From Pseudomonadota bacterium (GTDB lineage Bacteria; Pseudomonadota; Gammaproteobacteria; Steroidobacterales; Steroidobacteraceae): a stretch of 11,426 bases of DNA. A program made the position numbers and the translations under genes. The DNA is taken from assembly GCA_003242495.1 (NCBI GenBank), contig QGUO01000072.1:1-11426 (forward strand), written 5' to 3'. This document shows positions 1 to 6,963 of this stretch, in pieces. Position 1 is the stretch's first letter. Every line of letters starts with the position of its first letter. A model generated the notes under the pieces. The model was not told the DNA's origin and searched no databases. It saw only the letters and a program-made list of their open reading frames with translations.

Positions 1-167
1 CCCAGCGCCTCACCATGCTCGGCCTGCCGACGCGTTTCGGCGCGCGCAACCCCTTCCCGTTCATGGAGCTGCAGGACGTGCAGGAGCTCACCAATTTCTT
101 CGAGCGACGCGTCTCCGCCTACCAGGTGGCGGTGCAGGGCGAAGTAACCTTCGACCAGGCGTTCTGA
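1..167 (+). CDS. nrdB: Ribonucleoside-diphosphate reductase beta subunit, C-terminal end (partial)
   Basis: Only the last 54 codons are present, in frame from base 3 to the TGA at 165-167; the start lies left of the window. The residues read as the C-terminal end of a class Ia ribonucleotide reductase small subunit: NPFPFMEL, then TNFFERRVSAYQ, then an acidic/aromatic tail ending EVTFDQAF. The NFFE-x-RV-x-x-YQ block near the C-terminus is typical of NrdB proteins. The flexible tail ending in Phe is what docks on the large subunit NrdA in this family. NrdB carries the diiron-tyrosyl radical used to make dNTPs in the cytoplasm; its metal and radical residues lie outside the window and cannot be checked. 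The gene converges on the receptor gene to its right. Identity rests on this tail alone. Confidence 0.75.
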   Translation, partial: QRLTMLGLPTRFGARNPFPFMELQDVQELTNFFERRVSAYQVAVQGEVTFDQAF

Positions 168-219
168 TCACCGCCACGCGGGACTGCAAACGCGCGGAAC
201 GCGAGGCTGTAACGCGCGA

Positions 220-246
220 AGCCCGCCTCTGCTTGCGAGGTGGGCT
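220..246 (+). terminator. Candidate hairpin downstream of the reductase gene
   Basis: A 10-bp stem (AGCCCGCCTC with GAGGTGGGCT, one G-T wobble) closes a 7-nt loop, 52 nt after the reductase stop. No T-run follows on either strand, so it is at best an imperfect intrinsic terminator, or simply a structured 3' end. Confidence 0.35.
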
Positions 247-402
247 GCGTCGTGAAGGTTGGTTCATTGCTGCGGCCGACCCGACGCACCGGGCAGGCGA
301 TGCGGCGCATGAGCTCGGGAGCGGCAGGCATCGGCTGCCGACCCGACTCGGCAGGCACCTGGCGGGCCCGGACAGCGGCCGCCGGATGCGCTGTGTCGAC
401 GA

Positions 403-437
403 ACCGGCCGGCCGAGGCGGACCAAGCCCCGGCCGGT
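403..437 (-). terminator. Candidate hairpin downstream of the TonB-dependent receptor gene
   Basis: A 9-bp perfect stem (ACCGGCCGG with CCGGCCGGT) around a 17-nt loop starts 9 nt beyond the receptor stop codon on the minus strand. Position and strength suit transcription termination, but no clear U-tract follows. Each arm contains the palindrome CCGGCCGG. Confidence 0.35.
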
Positions 438-446
438 CTCTGATCC

Positions 447-2822
447 CTAGAACGAAACGTTCAGGCTCACCCAGTAATTGCGTGCCTTGTCCTTGTTGTT
501 GTAATCGTCGAGGTGCGTCGCCGTGTAACTGCCGTCCGGGTTCTCGGTGAACAGGGTCTGGAAGCTGGTGAAGTCCTCGTCCAGAAGATTGTTCACCCGG
601 GCACTGACGGTGACGTAGCGGCTGAAGCGGTACTGTGCCCCCAGATGCAGCACATCATAGCTCTTGTAGTAGCGCTCGTTGCCCTCGCTGTCCACGTCAC
701 GAAACCGGTCCGAGCGCATTTCCCAGGTGAGCTGGGCGCTGAGCGCCGGTGTGATCGACCAGTGCAGCGTCGCATTGGCCATGTGCTCGGCCGTGTTGGT
801 CAAGGGGAGTCCGGCCTGCGGTCCGCTCAGTTGCTCGCTGTCCGTATAGGTGTAGTTGGCACGCACCGACAACGGATCCAGGATCTGGTAACGCCCCGCG
901 ATCTCGACACCGCGGATCTCCGCCTTGTCGATGTTGATGTACTGTGCGTAGCTGCCATACCCCAGCTCGCCGTACGCCCCGAGATTGGCGCAGGGACGCA
1001 CACCTCCGGTCTGCTCGCAGCTCAGGCTCGTCTCGCCGCGCGCGATCTTGTCCTCGAAGTCGTTCTGGAAGAACGTGATGTTGAAGTTGTGATCGCCGGA
1101 GGCCGACGTCCAGTACAGCGCGATCTCGCTGTTGACGCTGGTCTCGGGCTTGAGATCCGGGTTGCCGACGAACGGCGTGACGCCCTGGCCCCCGAAGCCG
1201 GTCACGCCGTCGTACAAGTCGGTGGTCTTCGGCGTCTTGAAGCCGGTGCTGACCCCGCCCTTGATGCTCCAGCTCGGGCTGATCGTATAGACGGCATAGG
1301 CGCGCGGGCTGACGTGACTGCCGAAGACCTTGTGGTCGTCATAGCGCACACCGACGGTGAAGGTGAGCGGATCGAGCGGCGTCCAGCTGTCCTCCACGAA
1401 CAGCGAGTACATCTTGTGTTCCTGCACCACACCGCCGCCGTCGCTGCCGCCTTCCATGCCGAACACGCCGTCCTCGAGCTCACCATCGATGTACTGCCCG
1501 CCCACCACGAGGTGATGACGCCCCCCGACACCCTCGATCGGGATGTCGACCTTGGCGTCGAGCGTGTACTGCCGGCTCTCCATGATGCGCTTCGGGCGCG
1601 GCAGGAAGGTGGCTTCGACCAGCGCCTTGCGCTCGGCCTCGCTCAGGCCCGCATACGCACCGGTGCCTTGGAACATCTCCCGGTGCAGCAGACGCTCTTC
1701 GACCGTCAAAGGCAGCGTGCGGCCATGGTTGCCGGTCTCGATGTGCGCCAACGAGAGAAAGCTGCTGCCGAAGCCCCATTCGCCGCGGTGGGTCACCGAC
1801 CATTGATCGCGCGTGAACTCCTGGTCGGCGGCGTAGCCGGCACGCGGCGAGGCGGCCCACAGACCCGCGATGCCATCCACCGTGCCGAGCGGATAGGCGA
1901 CCGTGCCCAGATTGTTGATGAAGGGCGTGTTGTCGTACACCTGCTCGGAGGTGTCGTAATCGACACTCAGGCTCTGGATGTCCGAGATCTGCCAGTTGAG
2001 CGTGACACCCAGGGTCTTGTTGGTGTTGTCCACGGTCTTGCCGCCGCCCCCGAAGCCGAGAGCGCGCTCGTGAGGCTGGCCTGAAGGATCGTAGATCACC
2101 TCGTACTCGGGCAACGAGGCATCGCGTTGGTAGTACGCGCCGCGCAGTGCAATGCCCAGCTTGTTCTCGATGAGCGGACCGTAGGCGGCAAAATCGTAGG
2201 TGGTATCGGCGCCGAAGGCATCGTCCTCTTGCAGGCTGTGACCCACCGTGACGGAGCTGCTCCAGTGGTCGTAGGTCTTGCGAGTGATGATGTTGACGAC
2301 GCCGCCCAGCGCGTCGGCGCCGTACAACGTGGAAGCCGGCCCGCGAATCACCTCGATGCGTTCGATGGCGTCGAGCGGCGGGATGTGATTGAACTGATTG
2401 CCACCGAAGGAATTCGGATAGATGTCGCCATGGTTGTTCTGGCGCTTGCCGTCGATGAGGATCAGCGTGTAGTCGGCCCCCATGCCGCGGATGCTGATCG
2501 TGCGCTGCCCGGTCTTGTCCGAGGTTTCGCCCACGTCCACCCCCTCGAGTTCCCGCACGGCATCGATCAGGGTGATGTACGGTCGCTGCTGCAACTCCTC
2601 GGCGGTGACCACGCTGATGCTGGCGGGCGCATCGACGATCTTCTGCTCGTAGCCCGAGGCCGTGACGACGACGCGGTCGATGACGTCCTCGTGTCGGCTG
2701 CCGGAGGCGCCTTGCGCCAGGGCCTCCGAGGTCAGGGCCGGCGCCACGAGACAGGTCAAGGAACAAGCAACCACCGGCGCGCGGACACGCGCGCCAGAAC
2801 GGCCGTCAAGCAGCAGCTTCAT
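447..2822 (-). CDS. TonB-dependent outer-membrane siderophore receptor, FepA/CirA/IrgA-like
   Basis: The 791-residue product has a Sec signal peptide (about residues 1-36, cleavage likely after ALA), a TonB box (DRVVVTAS, about 49-56) and a plug domain (about 60-180). The plug carries the family-typical IRGMGADYTLILIDGKR, the block IERIEVIRGPASTLYGADAL and GGVVNIITRK. A 22-strand-type beta barrel fills the rest and ends in the usual C-terminal Phe (WVSLNVSF). Such receptors use energy passed by TonB-ExbB-ExbD to import ferric siderophores across the outer membrane. The plug most resembles catecholate receptors (IrgA, CirA, FepA, BfeA), but the ligand cannot be assigned. The ATG at 2822 is chosen because GGAGAGG lies 5 nt upstream (plus-strand 2828-2834). 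Iron control is supported by the Fur box in its promoter. No TonB, siderophore or ABC-transport gene is adjacent, so it appears monocistronic. Confidence 0.93.
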   Translation of the reverse strand: MKLLLDGRSGARVRAPVVACSLTCLVAPALTSEALAQGASGSRHEDVIDRVVVTASGYEQKIVDAPASISVVTAEELQQRPYITLIDAVRELEGVDVGETSDKTGQRTISIRGMGADYTLILIDGKRQNNHGDIYPNSFGGNQFNHIPPLDAIERIEVIRGPASTLYGADALGGVVNIITRKTYDHWSSSVTVGHSLQEDDAFGADTTYDFAAYGPLIENKLGIALRGAYYQRDASLPEYEVIYDPSGQPHERALGFGGGGKTVDNTNKTLGVTLNWQISDIQSLSVDYDTSEQVYDNTPFINNLGTVAYPLGTVDGIAGLWAASPRAGYAADQEFTRDQWSVTHRGEWGFGSSFLSLAHIETGNHGRTLPLTVEERLLHREMFQGTGAYAGLSEAERKALVEATFLPRPKRIMESRQYTLDAKVDIPIEGVGGRHHLVVGGQYIDGELEDGVFGMEGGSDGGGVVQEHKMYSLFVEDSWTPLDPLTFTVGVRYDDHKVFGSHVSPRAYAVYTISPSWSIKGGVSTGFKTPKTTDLYDGVTGFGGQGVTPFVGNPDLKPETSVNSEIALYWTSASGDHNFNITFFQNDFEDKIARGETSLSCEQTGGVRPCANLGAYGELGYGSYAQYINIDKAEIRGVEIAGRYQILDPLSVRANYTYTDSEQLSGPQAGLPLTNTAEHMANATLHWSITPALSAQLTWEMRSDRFRDVDSEGNERYYKSYDVLHLGAQYRFSRYVTVSARVNNLLDEDFTSFQTLFTENPDGSYTATHLDDYNNKDKARNYWVSLNVSF

Positions 2823-2889
2823 GGGAACCTCTCCGGATTCGAATTCTTCGAACGCTGATTCGGTCTGGCGGCGGGCTTGACCGATCGGA

Positions 2890-2918
2890 ATGCTAATGAG
2901 AATGATTCGTATTGTCTA
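2890..2918 (-). promoter_or_regulatory. Sigma70-like promoter of the receptor gene with an embedded Fur box
   Basis: Read on the minus strand, a -35 element TAGACA (2913-2918, 5/6 to consensus) and a -10 element TAGCAT (2890-2895, 4/6) are exactly 17 bp apart. The plus-strand 19-mer AATGAGAATGATTCGTATT (2895-2913) between and overlapping them matches the symmetric Fur-box form AATGAGAATCATTCTCATT at 16 of 19 positions. Fur-Fe2+ binding here would block RNA polymerase, so the receptor should be made only under iron limitation. The start codon is about 68 nt downstream of the -10 element. Confidence 0.8.
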
Positions 2919-3050
2919 GCACCCTTTCTGGCCGGGAGCCAACCGGCGCCGTGTCACCGACGCTCCCGCAGGGCACAGGGATCGCCCGGGCACGCGGCGG
3001 GGGTGGCGGCCATGCGCCCAGTTGCACGATGACGCCCTGCCTGCCTCGAC

Positions 3051-3069
3051 TGGTGACCCGCGGTCACCA
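3051..3069. promoter_or_regulatory. Perfect 8-bp inverted repeat, possible operator
   Basis: TGGTGACC and GGTCACCA are exact reverse complements separated by CGC. The repeat lies in the roughly 420-nt gap between the divergent receptor gene and the small ORF at 3244. The form (two 8-nt arms, 3-nt centre, 19 nt in all) fits a dimeric regulator site or a short hairpin. No regulator is identified, and the rest of 2919-3243 shows no convincing gene. Confidence 0.35.
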
Positions 3070-3243
3070 ATGTGCTGCCCTTGCTGCCGATGATGCGCTC
3101 GAACACTTTCGGTAGCCTGGTATGCATCGTGAACTGACCGCGCGCACGCGCGCCGGTGAGTGCGCAGTGAGTACGTAAGAGAGCGGCCCGATCGCTCGCG
3201 AGGGACGTGCACCGGTCAGCCGCATCGCGAGTGGAGTAGCGTC

Positions 3244-3447
3244 ATGAACCGAGAGTCCTTCCCCGGAAAGGTCGTTCGCCTGCCGGCTTCCGTGAAGACG
3301 GTGCCGCCCGAGTCCGCGCGCGCCCTGGAGTCCGCCTGGCGCAGGCGATGGAACGAGCTGCGCGGCTGGCAGCCCTCGGGTGGCTGGCTGGTCGAGCCAG
3401 CGGGGACCGATAAGGACCTCGATCCTCGCGCAGAGGCGCGTTCCTGA
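3244..3447 (+). CDS. Hypothetical small protein, 67 residues
   Basis: I do not recognise this protein. The ORF starts MNRESFPGKVVRLP, has a GGAG Shine-Dalgarno 7 nt upstream of the ATG (3233-3236), and ends at TGA 3445-3447, 15 nt before the convergent stop of the asparaginase-like gene. That good ribosome site and tight fit between neighbours are the main reasons to list it. The product is soluble and basic, with a Trp/Arg-rich middle (SAWRRRWNELRGWQPSGGW) and a charged tail; no signal peptide or membrane helix is visible. In GC-rich DNA an ORF of this length can occur by chance, so it may not be coding. Confidence 0.4.
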   Translation: MNRESFPGKVVRLPASVKTVPPESARALESAWRRRWNELRGWQPSGGWLVEPAGTDKDLDPRAEARS

Positions 3448-3462
3448 GTCCGCCGGGAGCGC

Positions 3463-3981
3463 TCAGCCGGTGATGCGGACGAAGCGGCCCAGCATGCGGT
3501 CCTTGCGCACCGAATTGCCCGCGAACACCGTCCCGTTCATGACGATGTACACGCCTGGCGGGGAGGTTTGCACGACCCCGAATGCCATCCCGAGGTTGAA
3601 CGGCGCATCGCTCTCACTGAACCGCGCCGGTGAGAGCGCGCCCGTGAGCACGATGGTCTTGTCGCCGAGCCCCACGAGCGCCGCGGCCGTCTCGGTCATG
3701 GTGTCCGTGCCATGTGTCACGACGATTTTCCGGGCGGCCATCCCGGCGATCCGTTCGCGCAGCCGCGCCCGGTCCTCGTCGGTCATGTCGAGGCTGTCCT
3801 TGCGCGAGAACTCCACGATCTCGACGGGATGCGTCACAGCGGCCACGGCCAGCAGCCGCGCCACCACGGATTCGCCCACCTGGTAGGTGCTCAGGGCATC
3901 GAAATACACCTTGTCGAGGGTGCCGCCGGTGGTGACGACGGCGATCGGCTCGGTGGCGATCGGGTCGGTCTGGCCCATCAT
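3463..3981 (-). CDS. Single-domain asparaginase-like protein, 172 residues
   Basis: The product matches the N-terminal domain of bacterial L-asparaginases: TTGGT (residues 17-21), RKDSLDMT (60-67), THGTDTM (89-95), then VLTGALSPARF, DAPFNLG and VYIVMNGTVF. Thr21 and Thr92-Asp93 correspond to E. coli AsnB-type Thr12 and Thr89-Asp90. The usual C-terminal domain of about 150 residues is absent, but the gene ends cleanly. Stand-alone proteins of about 160-170 residues with this domain are known in proteobacteria, so this is probably not a truncation. By eye, the catalytic Lys (Lys162 in the E. coli enzyme) has no counterpart: the region reads QTSPPGVYI. Asparaginase activity is therefore uncertain. 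The ATG at 3981 overlaps the stop of the dehydrogenase gene as ATGA, showing translational coupling; a second ATG follows at once at 3978. No signal peptide; cytoplasmic. Confidence 0.85.
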   Translation of the reverse strand: MMGQTDPIATEPIAVVTTGGTLDKVYFDALSTYQVGESVVARLLAVAAVTHPVEIVEFSRKDSLDMTDEDRARLRERIAGMAARKIVVTHGTDTMTETAAALVGLGDKTIVLTGALSPARFSESDAPFNLGMAFGVVQTSPPGVYIVMNGTVFAGNSVRKDRMLGRFVRITG

Positions 3982-4985
3982 GGCGCCACCGCCTGCGCGG
4001 TGGGCACCAGCACGGCCGCGCCGGTGAGGGCGCCCGAGCGCAGACGCTCCAGGGCCTCGTTGGCCGCCTCCAGTGCAAACGGCTCCACATGTGTTTCCAC
4101 GGGAATGCGCGGCGCAAGGTCCAGAAACTCGATCGCGTCCTGGCGGGTCAAGTTCGCCACCGAACGCACCACCCGCTCGCCCCACAGCAGATCGTACGGA
4201 AACGAGGGGATGTCGCTCATGTGGATCCCGCCGCACACCACGATGCCGCCCTTGCGGACGGCGCGCAGCGCTGCGGGCACCAGCGCGCCGACCGGCGCGA
4301 ACAGAATCGCCGCGTCGAGCGCCACCGGCGGCGCCTGATCGCTGCCGCCCGTCCAGTGCGCCCCCAGCGACGCGGCAAACGCCTGCGCGGCGGCATCGCC
4401 CGGCCGCGTGAACGCGTACACCTCGCGCCCCTGCCGGACGGCCACCTGCGCGATGATGTGCGCCGCGGCGCCAAAGCCGTAGATGCCCAGCCGGCGGCCA
4501 TCGCCGGCCATCTTGAGCGAGCGATAACCGATCAGTCCCGCGCACAAAAGGGGCGCGGCGTGCAGATCGTCGAGCGAATCCGGCAGCTCGAAACAGTAGC
4601 GCGCATCCGCTACCACGTACTCGGCATATCCGCCGTCGCGATCGTACCCGGTGAACTCGGCACGCTCGCAGAGGTTCTCCTGCCCGCCGCGACAATACTC
4701 ACACGCACCGCAGGTATAGCCCAGCCAGGGCACGCCGAGTCGCGTACCGACCGGCCAGGCCACATCGGCACCGGCCTGTACCACCTCGCCCACGATCTCG
4801 TGCCCCGGCACCGTGGGCGTGCGTCGCGGCGGCAGGTCGCCGTCGACCACGTGCAAGTCCGTGCGACACACCGCGCAGGCCCGCACCCGCAACAACACCT
4901 CACCCGCGCCAGGGCGCGGCACCGCGCGTTGCTCGAGTCGCAGCGGTTCACCCGGTTGACGCAGTGACATGCAACGGTAGTTCAT
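3978..4985 (-). CDS. Zinc-dependent alcohol dehydrogenase family protein (MDR superfamily)
   Basis: The 335-residue product is a medium-chain, zinc-binding alcohol dehydrogenase. Catalytic-zinc ligands are Cys40 (in CRTDLH), His62-Glu63 (PGHEIVGEV) and probably the Cys in PLLCAGLIGY. The structural zinc lobe is complete: Cys92, Cys95, Cys98 and Cys106 in the CGACEYCRGGQENLC pattern. The Rossmann nucleotide site reads GIYGFGAAAHIIAQ. The family oxidises alcohols or reduces aldehydes with NAD(P); the true substrate cannot be read from sequence. The ATG at 4985 (MNYRCMSLRQPGEPL) is chosen over an in-frame extension to 5150, because family proteins begin here and AGGGAGA lies about 8 nt upstream. 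It is the first gene of a two-gene operon with the asparaginase-like protein (4-nt overlap), a pairing whose biochemical reason is not clear. Confidence 0.92.
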   Translation of the reverse strand: MNYRCMSLRQPGEPLRLEQRAVPRPGAGEVLLRVRACAVCRTDLHVVDGDLPPRRTPTVPGHEIVGEVVQAGADVAWPVGTRLGVPWLGYTCGACEYCRGGQENLCERAEFTGYDRDGGYAEYVVADARYCFELPDSLDDLHAAPLLCAGLIGYRSLKMAGDGRRLGIYGFGAAAHIIAQVAVRQGREVYAFTRPGDAAAQAFAASLGAHWTGGSDQAPPVALDAAILFAPVGALVPAALRAVRKGGIVVCGGIHMSDIPSFPYDLLWGERVVRSVANLTRQDAIEFLDLAPRIPVETHVEPFALEAANEALERLRSGALTGAAVLVPTAQAVAP

Positions 4986-5744
4986 CGCTTCGGTCTCCCT
5001 GCGGCGCGGCAGATGCGCCGCCCGGATCGGACGTTTGAGGCCAAGCTTCCCGCCATGGCTGTGGACTCGCTTCCGACGGGACCGACTCGTCCCACTGTAA
5101 GACGGGCTGCCCCGGGCGGCTTGGGCATCGTTTCGGCAGACGGACGCCACGAGAAGCGCGACCGCGAAGCGGCCTCGTCCAAGCCGATGGGCGCGTACAT
5201 CCTGCTCCCTCTGAATCCGGCGGATTTACGCCTGACCGCACGCACCCGCGTGGCACTCACCTGTGGTCCATGATGCCGATTCCCCTCGGGAATACGCAAT
5301 GCAGGACAGGGATGCCGCACCGATCCGGACATCCTCATGACCATGGGGCAATACCATGGGCGCTGGCCCGTCCTGCGCCCTTGGATCCAGCGCGGGCTGA
5401 ACTCATCTCATTGCGCGCATGGGACGCTCCGTCAGGGAGCTGCCTTTGGCAGAGAACGTGGATCATCAGCCTGCCGCATCGGCGCCTCGGTCTGACAGGC
5501 CTCCGTGGCGATGTCACTGCATCGTCCCGGACTCGACGAATGGGTCGGTTCGGAGTGACCGATTTGCGGCCACCCAGGACGCTCAGGGCGGCCACGTCAA
5601 AAAATTACTGTCGCCATGTCGTTGGGATGCCGCCGCGACCAGGCTTTCGGACCGGGCACACCTGCAGATCAGGATCGCGAGGGCCGCAACAAAGGCGTAG
5701 TATTCGCGACGGCAAGCGCCCTTCGGTGCAACGCCACCTTCCGC
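4986..5744. other. Long region with no convincing gene
   Basis: This 759-nt stretch separates the divergent dehydrogenase and DUF2062 genes. Open frames occur on both strands, but their translations are Arg/Pro/Ala-rich with no recognisable motif, and none has a good ribosome site. The right part (5616-5744) is open in frame with the DUF2062 gene. A short inverted repeat (GGGAC at 5078-5082, GTCCC at 5089-5093) lies about 95 nt upstream of the dehydrogenase start. The region must hold the two promoters. I recognise no tRNA, 6S RNA, SRP RNA or tmRNA in it. Confidence 0.5.
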
Positions 5745-6281
5745 ATGCTGCGAGCCACCAAGTACCTGCGCGATCTGTCCTGGATGGACGATTACCGCGT
5801 TCTGCGTCCACTGCGGCCGCACCTGCAATCACCTCGGATGGGCCGTCATGCGGTGGCCGGCGGGGTGGCCGTCGGCATTTTCTTCGGCATCCTCACCCCG
5901 GTCGCGCAGATGCTGTTCGCAGTCATCGCCGCCATCGCCTTGCGCGCCAACGTAGCCGCGGCGGCGGTGGGCACACTGGTGACGAACCCGCTGACCTTCC
6001 CGTTCGTGTACTACTTCGCCTTTCGGGTCGGCGCGTTCGTGACCGGATACGAAGGCGCGCCACCCGCCGAGGTTGCGCTCTCGCAGCCAGTCGCCGCCCA
6101 GCTCCGCGACCTGTCCACCTGGCACGACACCCTGTTCGCCTGGGTGCAATCGATCGGCCCACCGCTCGCCACCGGCATGTTGGTGCTCGCCGCGTGCAGC
6201 TCGCTGCTGTCCTTCCTGCTGGTGCACCTTGCGTGGCGCTGGATCGAAGCGCGGCGCGCGCGCCGGCACAAGGCAGCCTGA
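5745..6281 (+). CDS. DUF2062 domain-containing inner-membrane protein
   Basis: The 178-residue product shows the DUF2062 pattern: a basic N-terminal region (RPLRPHLQSPRMGRHAVAGG), then VAVGIFFGILTPVAQMLFAVIA (about 41-62). LRANVAAAAVGTLVTNPLTFPFVYYFAFRVG (66-96) follows, with the conserved NPLT motif, in two split segments. A third hydrophobic helix covers about 141-166 before a strongly basic tail (EARRARRHKAA). It is an integral inner-membrane protein; the family's function is not established. The frame is open upstream to an ATG at 5616, but that 43-residue extension has no family resemblance, so the ATG at 5745 is preferred although its ribosome site is weak. A strong hairpin follows the stop. 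No operon partner is seen. Confidence 0.85.
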   Translation: MLRATKYLRDLSWMDDYRVLRPLRPHLQSPRMGRHAVAGGVAVGIFFGILTPVAQMLFAVIAAIALRANVAAAAVGTLVTNPLTFPFVYYFAFRVGAFVTGYEGAPPAEVALSQPVAAQLRDLSTWHDTLFAWVQSIGPPLATGMLVLAACSSLLSFLLVHLAWRWIEARRARRHKAA

Positions 6282-6295
6282 CCGTCCAGCATTAC

Positions 6296-6327
6296 GCGGA
6301 GAAGGCCGCCTCATCTGCGGCCTCCGC
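6296..6327. terminator. Hairpin between convergent DUF2062 and ArsR-type genes
   Basis: The right arm (6317-6327, GCGGCCTCCGC) pairs with GCGGAG and GCCGC on the left, with a 3-nt AAG bulge and a 7-nt loop. It starts 14 nt after the DUF2062 stop and also lies beyond the stop of the ArsR-type gene on the other strand, so it could serve both. No T-run is present. Confidence 0.45.
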
Positions 6328-6379
6328 ATCGGCAGGTGTTACGACCAGGCACGTGACTACGCAGCGACCGGTGCGGCGC

Positions 6380-6751
6380 TCAGTCACGATCCCTGTTGTG
6401 CCGGTGCCCGGCGGCTCCGGCTGCGTCATCGGCACGCAGCAATCCCTCGCGCGCATCCGGATGGTCTGCCCAGAAGGGCTCGTAGTCCCTGAGCCAGTGG
6501 TAAGCCTCGGCGAGCCGACTGCCATCGAGGCGACAGCGATGCGTACGCCCCTGCACCGTGCGACGTACCAGCCCGGCCGCCTCGAGCACCTTCACGTGCT
6601 TGGAAGCGCCAGCCAAGGACATTGCAAACGGCTGCGCCAACTCGCCGATGCTGTGCTCGCCATGCGCGAGCCGGCGTAGCATGGCCCGACGGGTCGGGTC
6701 GGCCAGGGCGCGGAACACGGCGTCGAGGCGGGGGGAGTCATTCTCAATCAT
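6380..6751 (-). CDS. ArsR/SmtB-family winged-helix transcriptional regulator
   Basis: The 123-residue product has the ArsR-family winged helix: LDAVFRALADPTRRAMLRRL (about 9-28), a helix-turn-helix with recognition helix (SLAGASKHVKVLEAAGLVRR) and a beta wing (VQGRTHRCRLDG). The arsenic/cadmium motif ELCVCDL is absent, and no Cys is present in the metal-binding helix. It therefore belongs to the SdpR-like, non-metal group often paired with an SRPBCC/AHSA1-type gene. No such partner follows: the next minus-strand sequence is the opposite-strand DUF2062 gene. The ATG at 6751 is chosen from the family start (MIENDSPRLDAVF); GGAG lies rather far upstream (about 14 nt). The C-terminus is unusually His/Arg/Asp-rich (GHRHNRDRD). 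Autoregulation through the upstream palindrome is likely. Confidence 0.9.
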   Translation of the reverse strand: MIENDSPRLDAVFRALADPTRRAMLRRLAHGEHSIGELAQPFAMSLAGASKHVKVLEAAGLVRRTVQGRTHRCRLDGSRLAEAYHWLRDYEPFWADHPDAREGLLRADDAAGAAGHRHNRDRD

Positions 6752-6784
6752 GTGGTTGAGCGTAACTCCGGACGATCCCGACAG

Positions 6785-6800
6785 TAAACCATATGGTTTA
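6785..6800. promoter_or_regulatory. Perfect 16-nt palindrome, probable ArsR-type operator
   Basis: TAAACCATATGGTTTA is its own exact reverse complement and stands out as an AT-rich island in GC-rich sequence. It lies 33 nt upstream of the ArsR-type start codon. From memory, CCATATGG-centred palindromes recur upstream of this non-metal ArsR group, which supports an autoregulatory operator; binding itself is inferred. Confidence 0.65.
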
Positions 6801-6860
6801 ATATTTGACCGCAGGGCGCGGCGCCCGGGCACGCCCGCGGCCCTTGGCCGAACCGGCCCG

Positions 6861-6887
6861 GGCTCGGCGGCGCAGCCGCCGCGAGCC
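6861..6887 (-). terminator. GC-rich hairpin downstream of ppa
   Basis: GGCTCG plus GCGGC pairs with GCCGC plus CGAGCC, with one bulge, around the loop GCA, about 75 nt beyond the ppa stop on the minus strand. It is very stable but lacks a U-tract, and it sits between ppa and the ArsR-type promoter. It could be a ppa terminator or an insulating structure. Confidence 0.35.
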
Positions 6888-6963
6888 TTATCGGTGTCGC
6901 ATCGTTACGGGAAATCAGGTGGGGCCAGGCGATGTGCGATGCACAGCATGGCCCGCCCGATCA

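Noticed and set aside
513..2084. A 523-codon plus-strand open frame opposite the receptor gene.
   Set aside because: It is an antisense shadow of GC-rich coding sequence; the minus-strand frame has signal peptide, TonB box, plug and barrel features.
3463..4695. A 410-codon reading of the asparaginase-like gene extending into the dehydrogenase region.
   Set aside because: The extension is an Arg/Ala-rich out-of-frame reading of the dehydrogenase; the ATG at 3981 with ATGA overlap is the natural start.
4986..5150. N-terminal extension of the dehydrogenase by 55 residues.
   Set aside because: The extra residues are low-complexity and not family-like, and the ATG at 4985 has a proper ribosome site.
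5616..5744. N-terminal extension of the DUF2062 protein.
   Set aside because: No family resemblance; kept only as an alternative start.
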